In this document: piece by piece, positions 52,053 through 59,948 of the stretch
Position numbering within the stretch: the first letter of the stretch is position 1
Layout of the letters: every line of letters starts with the position of its first letter
Assembly (NCBI GenBank): GCA_050744325.1
Contig: JBOGHK010000049.1
Span: 1 to 64,000 of the forward strand
Length of the DNA: 64,000 nt
Source: DASXTK01 sp050744325
GTDB taxonomy: Bacteria; Actinomycetota; Acidimicrobiia; Acidimicrobiales; VFJN01
Reading direction: 5' to 3'
The notes under the pieces: generated by a model
Told to the model about the DNA's origin: nothing
What the model saw: only the letters and a program-made list of their open reading frames with translations
The model's database searches: none
Made by a program: the position numbers and the translations under genes

Positions 52053-53264
52053 GTGATCTCGGGGCCGGGCAAGCTGATCGGCGACCGGTACCTGGTGGAC
52101 GGCGTTGTGGCCCGGGGCCCTGTGGCCGATGTGTACCGGGCACGCGACCAGGAGTTGGGTCGACCCGTAGCCGTGAAGGTGTTGCGGGCGGGCGCGGTGG
52201 ATGACCGCCGCTTCGAGACCGACACCAACCTGCTGAGCCTCCTGGAGCACCGCAACCTGGTCCGCCTGCTCGACGCAGGCCTGCGGGCCGGGGTCCCGTA
52301 CCTGGTCTTCGAGGTGGTCGAGGGCCGGCCGCTGGCTCACTGGCTCGCACGCGGGCCTCTCGACCTGACCGCGGCGCGCCACCTGGGGTGTGACGTCGCC
52401 CGAGCGCTGGCCTACCTGCACGCCCAGGGCGTCGTGCACGGGTTGGTCGAGCCATCCAACATCCTGCTGGCGCCAGACGGGCGAGCCCTGCTTGGCCATC
52501 TCGCCATGAGCCGCCTGCTCACCGACCAGAACGTGGACGGGACCTCCGCAGACGATGTCGCTGCCCTGGGCCTGGTACTGATCGAGGCGCTGTCGGGTAA
52601 TCCGACCGGTAGCGGTACTACCGCCGGATTGGCGCTTGCACCGACCATCCCGCCGGGTCTCGAGCGGCCCTGGCCAAGCCTGCTGCAGGCCATGACCCGA
52701 CCCGATCCCGAGGCTCGACCCGACGCCGCGACCATCGCCGCCCACCTACAGCCGCTGGCCGGCGCTGATCTGGGCGCTGACACCGAGAAGCTGGACACGA
52801 TCGAGATCGCCGAGGCGCCCGCCCCTGCGGCCGGTCGGCCCGTGGACCCGATCCGGCGGGCGTCGACGTTCAGCTCCGCCGAGCTGCGGCCGGTGCTGTG
52901 GCTCATGGCCGCGCTGGTCGGTCTCCTCGGTCTCCTCACCTACGTCATCACCTCCGAGAGCCCGGGCGACGACCGATCCGTCGAGCAGGTCGCCGACGGC
53001 ACGATCGCGAGTGCCGCGGTCCCCACAACGACGACGACGCTCGCCACGACGACCACGGTCACGTCGACCACGATCGCACCGGCCGCCGTGTCATCGGCGG
53101 ACGCCTGCGCTTCGCTCACCGCCCGCGAGCAAGCCATCGAGACCGAGAGACGTCAGGTCGACCAGTCACACCGCGGTGACCGCGACACACGCGAGCGCCT
53201 GACGGACCAGCTGGAGGCCGAACAGCAGGCCATCCACGACCAACGCGACGCCCTCGACTGCTGA
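52053..53264 (+). CDS. transmembrane pseudokinase with coiled-coil outer part
   Basis: A 403-residue protein from GTG 52053. Residues 9-260 have the protein-kinase fold: GVVARGPVADVYRA (glycine loop), Lys42 in VAVKVL, HRNLVRLLDA. But the catalytic HRDLKPxN reads HGLVEPSN (129-136), DFG reads GHL (148-150) and the activation segment is nearly absent. So it should bind but not phosphorylate. A membrane helix (about 290-310, LWLMAALVGLLGLLTYV) precedes a Thr-rich stretch and a Cys-flanked coiled-coil (about 345-403). It converges with an ECF sigma / anti-sigma-like pair, whose reading ends 32 bp later. Confidence 0.8.
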   Translation: MISGPGKLIGDRYLVDGVVARGPVADVYRARDQELGRPVAVKVLRAGAVDDRRFETDTNLLSLLEHRNLVRLLDAGLRAGVPYLVFEVVEGRPLAHWLARGPLDLTAARHLGCDVARALAYLHAQGVVHGLVEPSNILLAPDGRALLGHLAMSRLLTDQNVDGTSADDVAALGLVLIEALSGNPTGSGTTAGLALAPTIPPGLERPWPSLLQAMTRPDPEARPDAATIAAHLQPLAGADLGADTEKLDTIEIAEAPAPAAGRPVDPIRRASTFSSAELRPVLWLMAALVGLLGLLTYVITSESPGDDRSVEQVADGTIASAAVPTTTTTLATTTTVTSTTIAPAAVSSADACASLTAREQAIETERRQVDQSHRGDRDTRERLTDQLEAEQQAIHDQRDALDC

Positions 53265-53296
53265 ACCTGCCACCAGCGTTCGAGAACGACCTCGGC

Positions 53297-54007
53297 CTAG
53301 TCGTCTTCGTCCTCACCCTGGTCGTCGTGGTCCCCCTGGCCGCCAATCCCGTCCGACTCGTCGCCGTCCTCGTCCTCACCTTCGCCGGCGTCGTCCTGCT
53401 CGACGTCCTCCGAGTCGCCGCCCTCGTCATCGTCGTCGATCTCGCCGGGTTGGTGGCTCTCGTCGACGTCGTCGTCGTCTCTGTCGTCCATCTCCCCCGG
53501 CCCGACAGGGGCCTCGACATCGTCGCCCTCCGGGTCGTCGGGCCCGTCGACACCAGCCGGTTTGCCGGTGCCGTCACGGTCGGACGGGTCGTCGAACTCG
53601 ATCGGTGTGACCTTCTCGATCGCACCACGCACCGTGCCGCTCGCCTGGCCCCCGAACAAGCCGGCAGCCCCGGCACTGACCGCCCCGGCAGCGGTAGCCG
53701 ACGCCACGAGCGCGATCTTCGCCGCCAGCCCCAGCGCTGCGATCCGGGCGACAGCCCGACCAGGCCCTGGCCGATGGACCTCTGCTCTCGTCGTGACGAC
53801 CTGACCTGGCGACTCCGCGAACATCGCCAACAACGCTGCGCTCGGGGCAGGCGGCCGCTCGTCCCCGAGATCACGGACACGGCGCGCGAACGCCGCGATG
53901 TGGCTGAAACGGGGATCGACCTCCTCGCCAGCCACGATCGCCTCGATCGTGTCGCCGTCCAGCCATGCCACCGTCATCTCGTGCTCGCGATCGTCTGGCC
54001 TGCTCAC
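53297..54007 (-). CDS. probable membrane anti-sigma-type protein with acidic tail
   Basis: A 236-residue protein whose start overlaps the end of the sigma gene (ATGAGC at 54007). The N-terminal part (about 1-80) has WLDGDTIEAIVAGEEVDPRF and SHIAAFARRVRDLG, similar in style to anti-sigma domains; a hydrophobic segment (about 86-120) follows; then residues 135-236 are extremely rich in Asp and Glu (DDPEGDDVEAPVGPGEMDD and more). No zinc His/Cys motif of ZAS domains is seen. Context makes anti-sigma function likely, but the family is unrecognised. Confidence 0.6.
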   Translation of the reverse strand: MSRPDDREHEMTVAWLDGDTIEAIVAGEEVDPRFSHIAAFARRVRDLGDERPPAPSAALLAMFAESPGQVVTTRAEVHRPGPGRAVARIAALGLAAKIALVASATAAGAVSAGAAGLFGGQASGTVRGAIEKVTPIEFDDPSDRDGTGKPAGVDGPDDPEGDDVEAPVGPGEMDDRDDDDVDESHQPGEIDDDDEGGDSEDVEQDDAGEGEDEDGDESDGIGGQGDHDDQGEDEDD

Positions 54008-54570
54008 AGCGGTACGCCTTCGCGCTCGATGATGCGCCCGATGGCGACGAACCCCCGGCGCTGCAACGACTTGACCGCCCCCGACGACTTGCCCAACGCG
54101 ACAGCGATCTCGTCCACCGTCAACCGACCCAGGAGCCGCAACAGCAACACATCACGCTGGTCCGGCACGAGACGCTGACACAACGCCCGGACCTGCTCGG
54201 AAGCCAGCGACCCGCCGACCGCGCCCTCGACATCATCGGGCGCCGGCAACTCCGGGGCGTCCTCGAGTGGCTCGAAGACCGGACGCCGCCACAGCCGCCG
54301 CCGCTCATCCAACAGACGCCGGTACGCGATCGTGAACACCCACGACCGGAACCTCTCTTCATCGCCCTCGAAGTCCTCCAGGTTGCGCAGCACCCCCACG
54401 AACACCTCGCTTGTGAGGTCGTCCGGCTCGACGCTCCCCCGACCGCGCAGATACCCCGCTACCACCGGCGCGAGCGCGACGAAGATCCGCTCTCGCGCCC
54501 AACCCTCCCCTCGACGCGCAGCAGCCAACACCTCCTCGAAGCGCCCCTGGAACCTGTCCTTCCCACCCAT
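54004..54570 (-). CDS. ECF-type RNA polymerase sigma factor
   Basis: A 188-residue sigma factor. Region 2: DDLTSEVFVGVLRNLEDFEG and FRSWVFTIAYRRLLDERRRL; a linker; region 4: LVPDQRDVLLLRLLGRLTVD and EIAVALGKSSGAVKSLQRRG. Both domains are complete. Its stop overlaps the anti-sigma-like gene start. The pair faces the pseudokinase gene. ATG 54570 starts after a purine-rich stretch on the minus strand. Confidence 0.88.
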   Translation of the reverse strand: MGGKDRFQGRFEEVLAAARRGEGWARERIFVALAPVVAGYLRGRGSVEPDDLTSEVFVGVLRNLEDFEGDEERFRSWVFTIAYRRLLDERRRLWRRPVFEPLEDAPELPAPDDVEGAVGGSLASEQVRALCQRLVPDQRDVLLLRLLGRLTVDEIAVALGKSSGAVKSLQRRGFVAIGRIIEREGVPL

Positions 54571-54819
54571 GAGCTCACCCTCGTCATCGTCACCACCCCC
54601 GGAAAGGTCTCACCCTCCTGCGCGGAGTTCGCCGGTGCCCACAGCAACCCAAGTCCCTGGCGTCGGAGGACCGACTTACACAGTAGGGACACGATCGATC
54701 CCCAGGTCCGAGCTGGCGCCACTTCGTGGGCTGGAGGCCGTTGACCACCGTCTCGACCGGATAGCCGAGCGGCGTTTGCCGCCGCCGGTGGAGGAGGCCT
54801 CAGCTTGAGACGCAGGGAC
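54571..54819. other. 249-bp gap upstream of the sigma gene
   Basis: Only the sigma-gene promoter (minus strand) and the end of the HepT remnant border this gap. No gene is visible, and no clear ECF-type -35 (GGAAC) was found on the minus strand close to the start. Confidence 0.4.
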
Positions 54820-55020
54820 CTACTTCTTGGGCTCGACCATCTGGTGCAGACGCCGAGCCGCGTCCACGAGCGGGGGCAGGTCGTGCTCGACGGTGGCTCC
54901 GACGATGGTGTGGTCGGTGTCGAAGACCAACCCATCGGCAAGGGTTCCGCGCTGCAGGTGCGATGTGATGGCCGAAGCAGCGGCCAGGACGTCGTCGAGT
55001 CGCTTGCGGTCGATTCTCAC
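54820..55020 (-). pseudogene. HepT-like toxin with internal deletion
   Basis: The 66-residue product reads VRIDRKRLDDVLAAASAITS, HLQRGTLADGLVFD, then jumps to TDHTIVGATVEHDLPPLVDA. The HepT (DUF86) family normally has about 110 residues, with the IGEA and RxxxxH (Rx4-6H active site) regions between VFD and the last VEHDLP helix; those residues are missing, so this gene cannot be functional. GTG 55020 overlaps the MntA-like stop (GTGA), as in intact MNT-HepT pairs. Confidence 0.68.
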
Positions 55021-55214
55021 AGGGGGATCGCTTCGGCGAGCACTTGCGATGCCAGGGTGGTCTTGAGGTTGGCGGCGGGGACGACGTCGACGTCCCGCTT
55101 GAGGGTCTCCGCGATCTCGCGCTCTAGCCCGATGAGTCCGACGATGCCCACGTTGTCGGCGAGGTCCACGAGCAGGTCGAGCGTATCGATTGGAGCGATC
55201 GCCTCCCACGACAT
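55017..55214 (-). pseudogene. MNT-type nucleotidyltransferase antitoxin, truncated at the 5' end
   Basis: The 65-residue frame MSWEAIAPIDTLDLLVDLAD, LIGLEREIAETLKRDVDVVP, LKTTLASQVLAEAIPL matches the C-terminal two thirds of MntA-like antitoxins, which end with VLAEAVPL. The nucleotide-binding GSxARGxxxxDSDxD part is absent, so DTLDLLVDL is a remaining strand. Coupled to the HepT remnant. A dead HepT-MntA toxin-antitoxin locus. Confidence 0.68.
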
Positions 55215-55267
55215 GGTCCATCCTCTCAGCCGCGCCGAACCCAAGACTCCAAACGAGCGGCCCTCGG

Positions 55268-55984
55268 CTAAGTGCCCATCGCCTCTGAGGCGGTTGACCG
55301 GAGGATCAGTCTTTGTAGGTAGGCATCGACCTGCGTCCGCTCGTAACCACGCAAGACGATCGTGAAGTCCGGCATGGCCGAGACGCCGGACAGAGCGTCA
55401 CCGCGTGCCAGAGCACGACGAAGTGTGTCGATGTAGGTGTCGACCTGCGTCCGCTCGTAACCACGCAAGACGATCGTGAAGTCCGGCACAGCCGGGAGTG
55501 GCTGCTCCGACCCCTCCGTGTCATCCGCATCGGTGACATCACTGTCGACGTCGTTGGCAGTGTTGTCCGTTTCCGTGTCTACCGCCCCGGGGGTCGACGA
55601 AGCTGGCTCCTCATCCGCCCGGTCGTCTATCACGCACTCGAAGACCCTGGTGGCCTGCGCTTCGGCCACGACGATCTCGCGATAGATATCAGTCGCGATC
55701 AACCCGATGACAGTGAGTCCGACGACGCTGAGCGTCCTACGCAGTCCGGTCGTGATGGATGCAACTATCGACCTGTCGGGCGAGGAGCCGGCCTGCCAAA
55801 GCTCTATCTCCAGTGACTCAACGAGCGTCTCCAACTGGCGAAGACGCGACCGCGCCTCCTCTTTGCCCAAAGACTTCCGCAGTGCCTTCTCGATCGCATC
55901 GCCATGGTCCAAGAGGAGCCGCACATGACGGACCAGCTCTTCTGCCGCCGACTCCCAGCTCGCCTTGAGGCGGTCGTCCGTCAC
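55268..55984 (-). CDS. membrane protein with duplicated DivIVA-like motif
   Basis: A 238-residue protein. Residues 1-75 are charged and helical (coiled-coil-like; TDDRLKASWESAAEELVRHV), then a membrane helix (about 84-102, LSVVGLTVIGLIATDIYREI), an acidic linker (about 120-165), and two nearly identical segments PDFTIVLRGYERTQVDTYID and PDFTIVLRGYERTQVDAYLQ, separated by about 38 residues. The motif RGYxxxQVDxYL is that of DivIVA N-terminal domains, which bind curved membranes. At DNA level the segments share a 49-nt perfect copy. Function unknown. Confidence 0.65.
   Translation of the reverse strand: MTDDRLKASWESAAEELVRHVRLLLDHGDAIEKALRKSLGKEEARSRLRQLETLVESLEIELWQAGSSPDRSIVASITTGLRRTLSVVGLTVIGLIATDIYREIVVAEAQATRVFECVIDDRADEEPASSTPGAVDTETDNTANDVDSDVTDADDTEGSEQPLPAVPDFTIVLRGYERTQVDTYIDTLRRALARGDALSGVSAMPDFTIVLRGYERTQVDAYLQRLILRSTASEAMGT
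55326..55488. repeat. 49-nt direct repeat within the DivIVA-like gene
   Basis: Bases 55326-55374 and 55440-55488 are identical over 49 nt. They encode the repeated FTIVLRGYERTQVD stretch on the minus strand. Full identity at silent positions indicates a recent duplication or gene conversion. Confidence 0.9.
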
Positions 55985-56091
55985 GCTACGAATGCTATGC
56001 CCGCGGAATCACCGACTGGTCCCATCACCAGCGGTGGAGACGGATCGCGCGTCGAGGTTGCCGAGGGCCTGGGGTGCCGTCAACGCTCACG

Positions 56092-56133
56092 GGCGACGAC
56101 TCAACGGCGACGACTCAACGGCGACGACTCATC
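56092..56133. repeat. 14-bp tandem repeat, three copies
   Basis: ggcgacgactcaac is repeated at 56092-56105 and 56106-56119, with a third copy at 56120-56133 ending ctcatc. It lies in the gap between the DivIVA-like gene and the DUF1023 gene; no spacer pattern of a CRISPR is seen. Confidence 0.85.
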
Positions 56134-56199
56134 GAGCAGGTGAACCCGGTCTTCCCCGGGTACCACATCGGCAACCGCCCGGCGAGCGCCAGTCCCCGC

Positions 56200-58071
56200 T
56201 CACATGAACCTGAAGGTCGGTTCGAACTCGATCAGGTCGTCCTTGCCGGTGACGATCGCCGCCATGTTGTCCCTGGCCACGTTGCCGTTATCCCAGTAGT
56301 CGGAGTGTGCGGGGTTGCCGAGCGGATCATGGAGGCCGTACTCCGTACCGGGGTCGCTCGTGACCACTCTGGCCCCGAACTGACGGCTGGTCGGGTCGGG
56401 GCCGTGGAGCCCATCCGGGGTGCTGCCGATCGCATCGTTGTCGGCGGTCACGGCGAAGACCCGGTTGGGGTCGACCTGCAACTGCGACACCTCGTCGACT
56501 CCGACGCCCGGGCTGCCCACGAAAACCAGGTTGTCCGCGTTGATGCCGTCCTCCGCCGCATGTCCGATCACCGTCGACCCGTAGCTGTGGCCGACCAACG
56601 TGTAGTTCGCGTCGCCCTGCACATTGCTCATCGCCAAGCCGTCCTGGAAGCTGCGCAGGCTCTCGGCACCCTCCTCAGCCCAATCACCGCTCATCGCTGA
56701 CCGGACGTCCGGTGGGCTGTCGTACCCCAGCCACATGATGACCGACGTGTTGTCGTTGCCGTCGATCCGAGCGGCGTCCACAGCCATGCGATCGGCACGC
56801 TCGATGTCGCCGCCGACGTTGCCGAGCCAGGCACCGGTTCCCGGCACGTAGGTGGCCACGTTCTGGGCGTAGTCAGGGTTGCCGATGGCGATGATCGCCC
56901 CTCCCGGGTGCTGACCCTCGACGTCGAAGCCGAGCAGGTAGGCCGGTGGCCGCCCGGGAGACCCCGCGAGCCGAGCCTCGATCGTCGCGATGCCGGCCAG
57001 CTGTCCTTCGAGGTCCTCCACCTGGTCGGCTGGGCCTCCAGCGGCCCGAAGGTCGGCCAGGCGGTCCTCCAGATTGGTACGAGTCCTCTCCAGCGCGATG
57101 CGGTTGGCCTGGTCGCGTGCCAAGGTCGGCAGCCCGTCGAGGCTGCCCACACGTGACGGATAGACACTGATGAGGACCTGTTGCACCAGTGGCGTGAGTT
57201 GCTGCCACAGCGCCGGGTCCTGCTCGACGAGCGCCATCTGCCCGAGGATGGCCTCGAGCGCCGCACCGTCGATGCTGTCGTCGAGCAGCCCCGGCAAGAG
57301 CAGCCCGGCGAGCTCGGGGTGCTCGGCCAGGAGGTCGAGCACAAGCTGGTCCGCCTCCTCGAAGCCGTCGGCCACCGCCGCGGTGAACTCGTTGAGACTC
57401 TGTGACCGGGAGGCGAGCCCCGGGACGTCGTCGCTGGGGCTGTCCAGGGGAACCAGGGCGGCGACGTCGTCGACGGGGTCCGTCTGGGTGACCGTGCTCT
57501 GATCGATGATGTCAGGGTGTATCCCGGCCTCGTACTGCGCGCCCCGTTCGGCCGCGTTGAGCGGCCGCGGGTAGCTGACCTCGGCGGTCACCCCGTCGAG
57601 GTCGACGACGCCGGCCAGGGTGGCGAAGCGCTCGTCCTGGCCGGAGGCGACCGTGACGTATGCCCGCAACTGCTCGGGGGTCGCTGCCGCGCTGCCCGGC
57701 TCGGACGGGGCCTCCACCTGCGCCGCAGCGTGCACGGCGTCGTAGTGGCTGATCGAGACCGGCGCGGGGTCGGGGAAGGAGCCGAGGACGCTGCTGGCAC
57801 GCGACAGGGCGAGCTTCAGCGACGCCATCTTCCCGAGCACCACGTTGAGATCCTCGGCGAAGTGGGCCACATGGGGACCTCGCCAGGTCTCCATCGCCGT
57901 CGCCGCGGCGTCGATGCGGTCGCCGATCATGGTGTCCACCTCGTGCGATGCCCCGCTGATCGCTCGGGCCTTCGTGCTCAGCCCGACAACGCGGTACGCC
58001 CGATCGCCCTCCGTGTAGGCAACGACGTCGTCCACATCGGCGATGTCGGCACGGCGTCGGGCCGTCGGCAA
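56200..58071 (-). CDS. DUF1023 alpha/beta hydrolase with WXG-like N-terminus
   Basis: About 620 residues. The first 100 residues are helical with an ETWRGPHVAHFAEDL segment, resembling a WXG100-type N-terminus. The C-terminal half (about 400-620) is the DUF1023 hydrolase: YLLGFDVEGQHPGGAIIAIG, VPGTGAWLGNVGGDIERADR, YTLVGHSYGSTVIGHAAEDG (nucleophile Ser in GHSYGS), VFVGSPGVGVDEV, and a late catalytic His (YGLHDPLGNPAHSDYW). Such proteins are found in actinobacteria near secretion loci. The start is uncertain: TTG 58071 or GTG 58035; the frame is open to 58203. Confidence 0.75.
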   Translation of the reverse strand: MPTARRRADIADVDDVVAYTEGDRAYRVVGLSTKARAISGASHEVDTMIGDRIDAAATAMETWRGPHVAHFAEDLNVVLGKMASLKLALSRASSVLGSFPDPAPVSISHYDAVHAAAQVEAPSEPGSAAATPEQLRAYVTVASGQDERFATLAGVVDLDGVTAEVSYPRPLNAAERGAQYEAGIHPDIIDQSTVTQTDPVDDVAALVPLDSPSDDVPGLASRSQSLNEFTAAVADGFEEADQLVLDLLAEHPELAGLLLPGLLDDSIDGAALEAILGQMALVEQDPALWQQLTPLVQQVLISVYPSRVGSLDGLPTLARDQANRIALERTRTNLEDRLADLRAAGGPADQVEDLEGQLAGIATIEARLAGSPGRPPAYLLGFDVEGQHPGGAIIAIGNPDYAQNVATYVPGTGAWLGNVGGDIERADRMAVDAARIDGNDNTSVIMWLGYDSPPDVRSAMSGDWAEEGAESLRSFQDGLAMSNVQGDANYTLVGHSYGSTVIGHAAEDGINADNLVFVGSPGVGVDEVSQLQVDPNRVFAVTADNDAIGSTPDGLHGPDPTSRQFGARVVTSDPGTEYGLHDPLGNPAHSDYWDNGNVARDNMAAIVTGKDDLIEFEPTFRFM

Positions 58072-58321
58072 CCCCCTTTCGACCGTGTTCGAAACGAAAC
58101 CGCCTCGTCGACGCTCCAGAGCCCGGCGGCGCGACGGCCACCAGAGCCGGGGCGCTCTCCTCCTCGCGGTCGCCGGAGATCCAAGCGGTTCCGACGTGAG
58201 CACTGTCGGCGTTCATGTCGGGCAAGGCACCGAGCCGTCCTCGGGTTGGGTGCCGATGGGCGCGCCCTGCAACCGCACCGTCCTGTGACGCGATCAACCC
58301 TCGGGTCGGAGCGGACACCGC

Positions 58322-58358
58322 TTGACACCAGCCAGACAACAGTTGCACACTTGTGCAA
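58322..58358 (+). promoter_or_regulatory. arsR promoter with ArsR operator
   Basis: TTGACA (58322-58327) and a -10-like CACACT (58346-58351) with 18 bases between them. The 16-bp inverted repeat TTGCACA-CT-TGTGCAA (58343-58358) ends directly at the ATG of arsR (58359), suggesting a leaderless, self-repressed transcript. Confidence 0.6.
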
Positions 58359-58724
58359 ATGAGCAACGATACTGCCGTCCCAGGCGACCTCGCTGCGGTC
58401 CTGTCCCACCATCTCTTCCGTGCCCTCGGTGACCCCACGCGGGTTCGCCTGCTCGATCTGCTTGCCGAACGGTGCCGTGCCTGTTCGGTGTCCGAGCTGG
58501 CCGACTGCCTCGACGTCGACCTGTCCGTCGTGTCCCGGCACCTTGCTCTCCTGCGAGCCGCCGGTGTCCTGCGGGCCACCAAGACAGGCCGCAACGTCCT
58601 CTACGAGATCCAGTTCGACGTCCTTGCCGAAGCACTCCGCGGCATCGCCGACGCGCTCGAACGCGCCCGTGACGACTTCGACAACGCCAGTTCCTGCAGC
58701 CCGATGACCGACACCGACGGCTAG
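58359..58724 (+). CDS. arsR: ArsR-family metalloregulator
   Basis: A 121-residue winged-helix repressor: HLFRALGDPTRVRLLDLLAE, then CRACSVSELADCLDVDLSVV, SRHLALLRAAGVLRATKTGR. Cys residues in the CxxC-type turn (about 43 and 46) and the C-terminal SSC tail may form the arsenite-binding site. GTG 58353 is an alternative start. The gene lies in front of a flavin monooxygenase and an MFS gene in the same orientation, with a gap of 138 bp, consistent with an arsenic unit. Confidence 0.87.
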   Translation: MSNDTAVPGDLAAVLSHHLFRALGDPTRVRLLDLLAERCRACSVSELADCLDVDLSVVSRHLALLRAAGVLRATKTGRNVLYEIQFDVLAEALRGIADALERARDDFDNASSCSPMTDTDG

Positions 58725-58862
58725 CACGCCGCCACGACGGCCCCTGACCGACACGACGTCCCCTCGGCGCGGGCCGAGCGGGCTGCTGGGTGGCATCGAC
58801 TGGCCGAGCCGCGCCCCGGCGGGATCCCGACCGATAGCTCCGACCATCGAAGAAGGGACACA

Positions 58863-59948
58863 ATGGGAACCCACTCCGACTCCGTGATCATCATCGGCGG
58901 TGGCCAGTCAGGCCTTGCTGCCGCCCGTGCTGCCTCTCATGCCGGCCTCCGCCCGCTCGTCTTGGAGACCGGCGAACGGCCCGTCGGGTCCTGGCCCCGG
59001 TACTACGACAGCCTCAAGCTGTTCTCGCCGGTCCGGTTCAACTCGTTCCCGGACATGGCGTTCCTGGGTGAAGCCGACCACTACCCGACTCGCGACGAGG
59101 TCGCGCGCCACCTCGAGCGCTATGCCCAGAGTCTCGGCGTCGAGATCCGCACCAAGACTCACGTCGAGGCCGTCGAGGCGGCAGGCTCGGGTTTCGTCGT
59201 GCACACCTCGGCGGGCGACAGGCTCCACGCCGCCGGGCTCGTCGCCGCGTCCGGCTCGTTCTCGAATCCCTACATGCCCGAGCTGCCGGGACTGGCGCGC
59301 TTCACCGGCGAGCTGCTGCATGTCGCCGACTATGGCAACCCCGCACCGTACGCGGGCAAGCGGGTCGTCATCGTGGGTGGAGGGAACTCGGCTGTCCAGG
59401 TTGGATACGAGCTCGCCCAGGTCTCGGTGACAACCATCGCCACTCTCGAACCCCTGCTGTTCGTCGATCAACGGCCAGGTGGTCGCGACCTGCACTACGC
59501 CCTGGCGAGCAGCGGTTTCGACGACCTGCCGCCCGAGTGGCTGGGCAGGATCATCCGGGGCATCCCGGTCCTCGACACCGGGGTGTACCGCGATGCGGTG
59601 GAGTCGGGCCTGATGGATCGGCGACCGGTGTTCACCGAGCTCGACGGGAAGGATGTCATCTGGGCGGATGGCGATCGCGAGCCCGTCGATGTCGTGTTGT
59701 GTGCGACGGGTTACCGTCCCAGCCTCGGCTACCTGCGCTCGCTCGGCGCCCTCGACCCCGACGGCATGCCGCTCCACGTGGGAGGCGTCTCGACCACGCA
59801 TCCGGGCCTCGTCTACGTCGGACTCGAGTTCCAGAGGTCGTTCGCCTCGAACACGCTCCGTGGCGTACACCGTGACGCACGCCACGTCGTCGGGCCACTG
59901 GCCGCGCACGTTCGTGGAGCCGCCACGGTGCTCGGTCTACCCAGCTGA
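58863..59948 (+). CDS. ArsO-like flavin-dependent monooxygenase
   Basis: A 361-residue enzyme. The FAD motif GGGQSGLAAARAA (about 12-24), NADPH motif GGGNSAVQVGYEL (about 170), a FATGY-like ATGYRPSLGYL (about 285) and PVGSWPRYYDSLKLFSPV (the substrate-loop typical of ArsO/YUCCA-like FMO) are present. ArsO genes in ars clusters accompany arsR; the reaction with arsenicals is not settled. The stop TGATG overlaps the MFS gene start (59948), so both are coupled. AAGAAGG lies upstream of ATG 58863. Confidence 0.82.
   Translation: MGTHSDSVIIIGGGQSGLAAARAASHAGLRPLVLETGERPVGSWPRYYDSLKLFSPVRFNSFPDMAFLGEADHYPTRDEVARHLERYAQSLGVEIRTKTHVEAVEAAGSGFVVHTSAGDRLHAAGLVAASGSFSNPYMPELPGLARFTGELLHVADYGNPAPYAGKRVVIVGGGNSAVQVGYELAQVSVTTIATLEPLLFVDQRPGGRDLHYALASSGFDDLPPEWLGRIIRGIPVLDTGVYRDAVESGLMDRRPVFTELDGKDVIWADGDREPVDVVLCATGYRPSLGYLRSLGALDPDGMPLHVGGVSTTHPGLVYVGLEFQRSFASNTLRGVHRDARHVVGPLAAHVRGAATVLGLPS

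Noticed and set aside
56092..56133. short repeats as a CRISPR array
   Set aside because: Units are 14 bp and directly adjacent, with no spacers and no cas genes.
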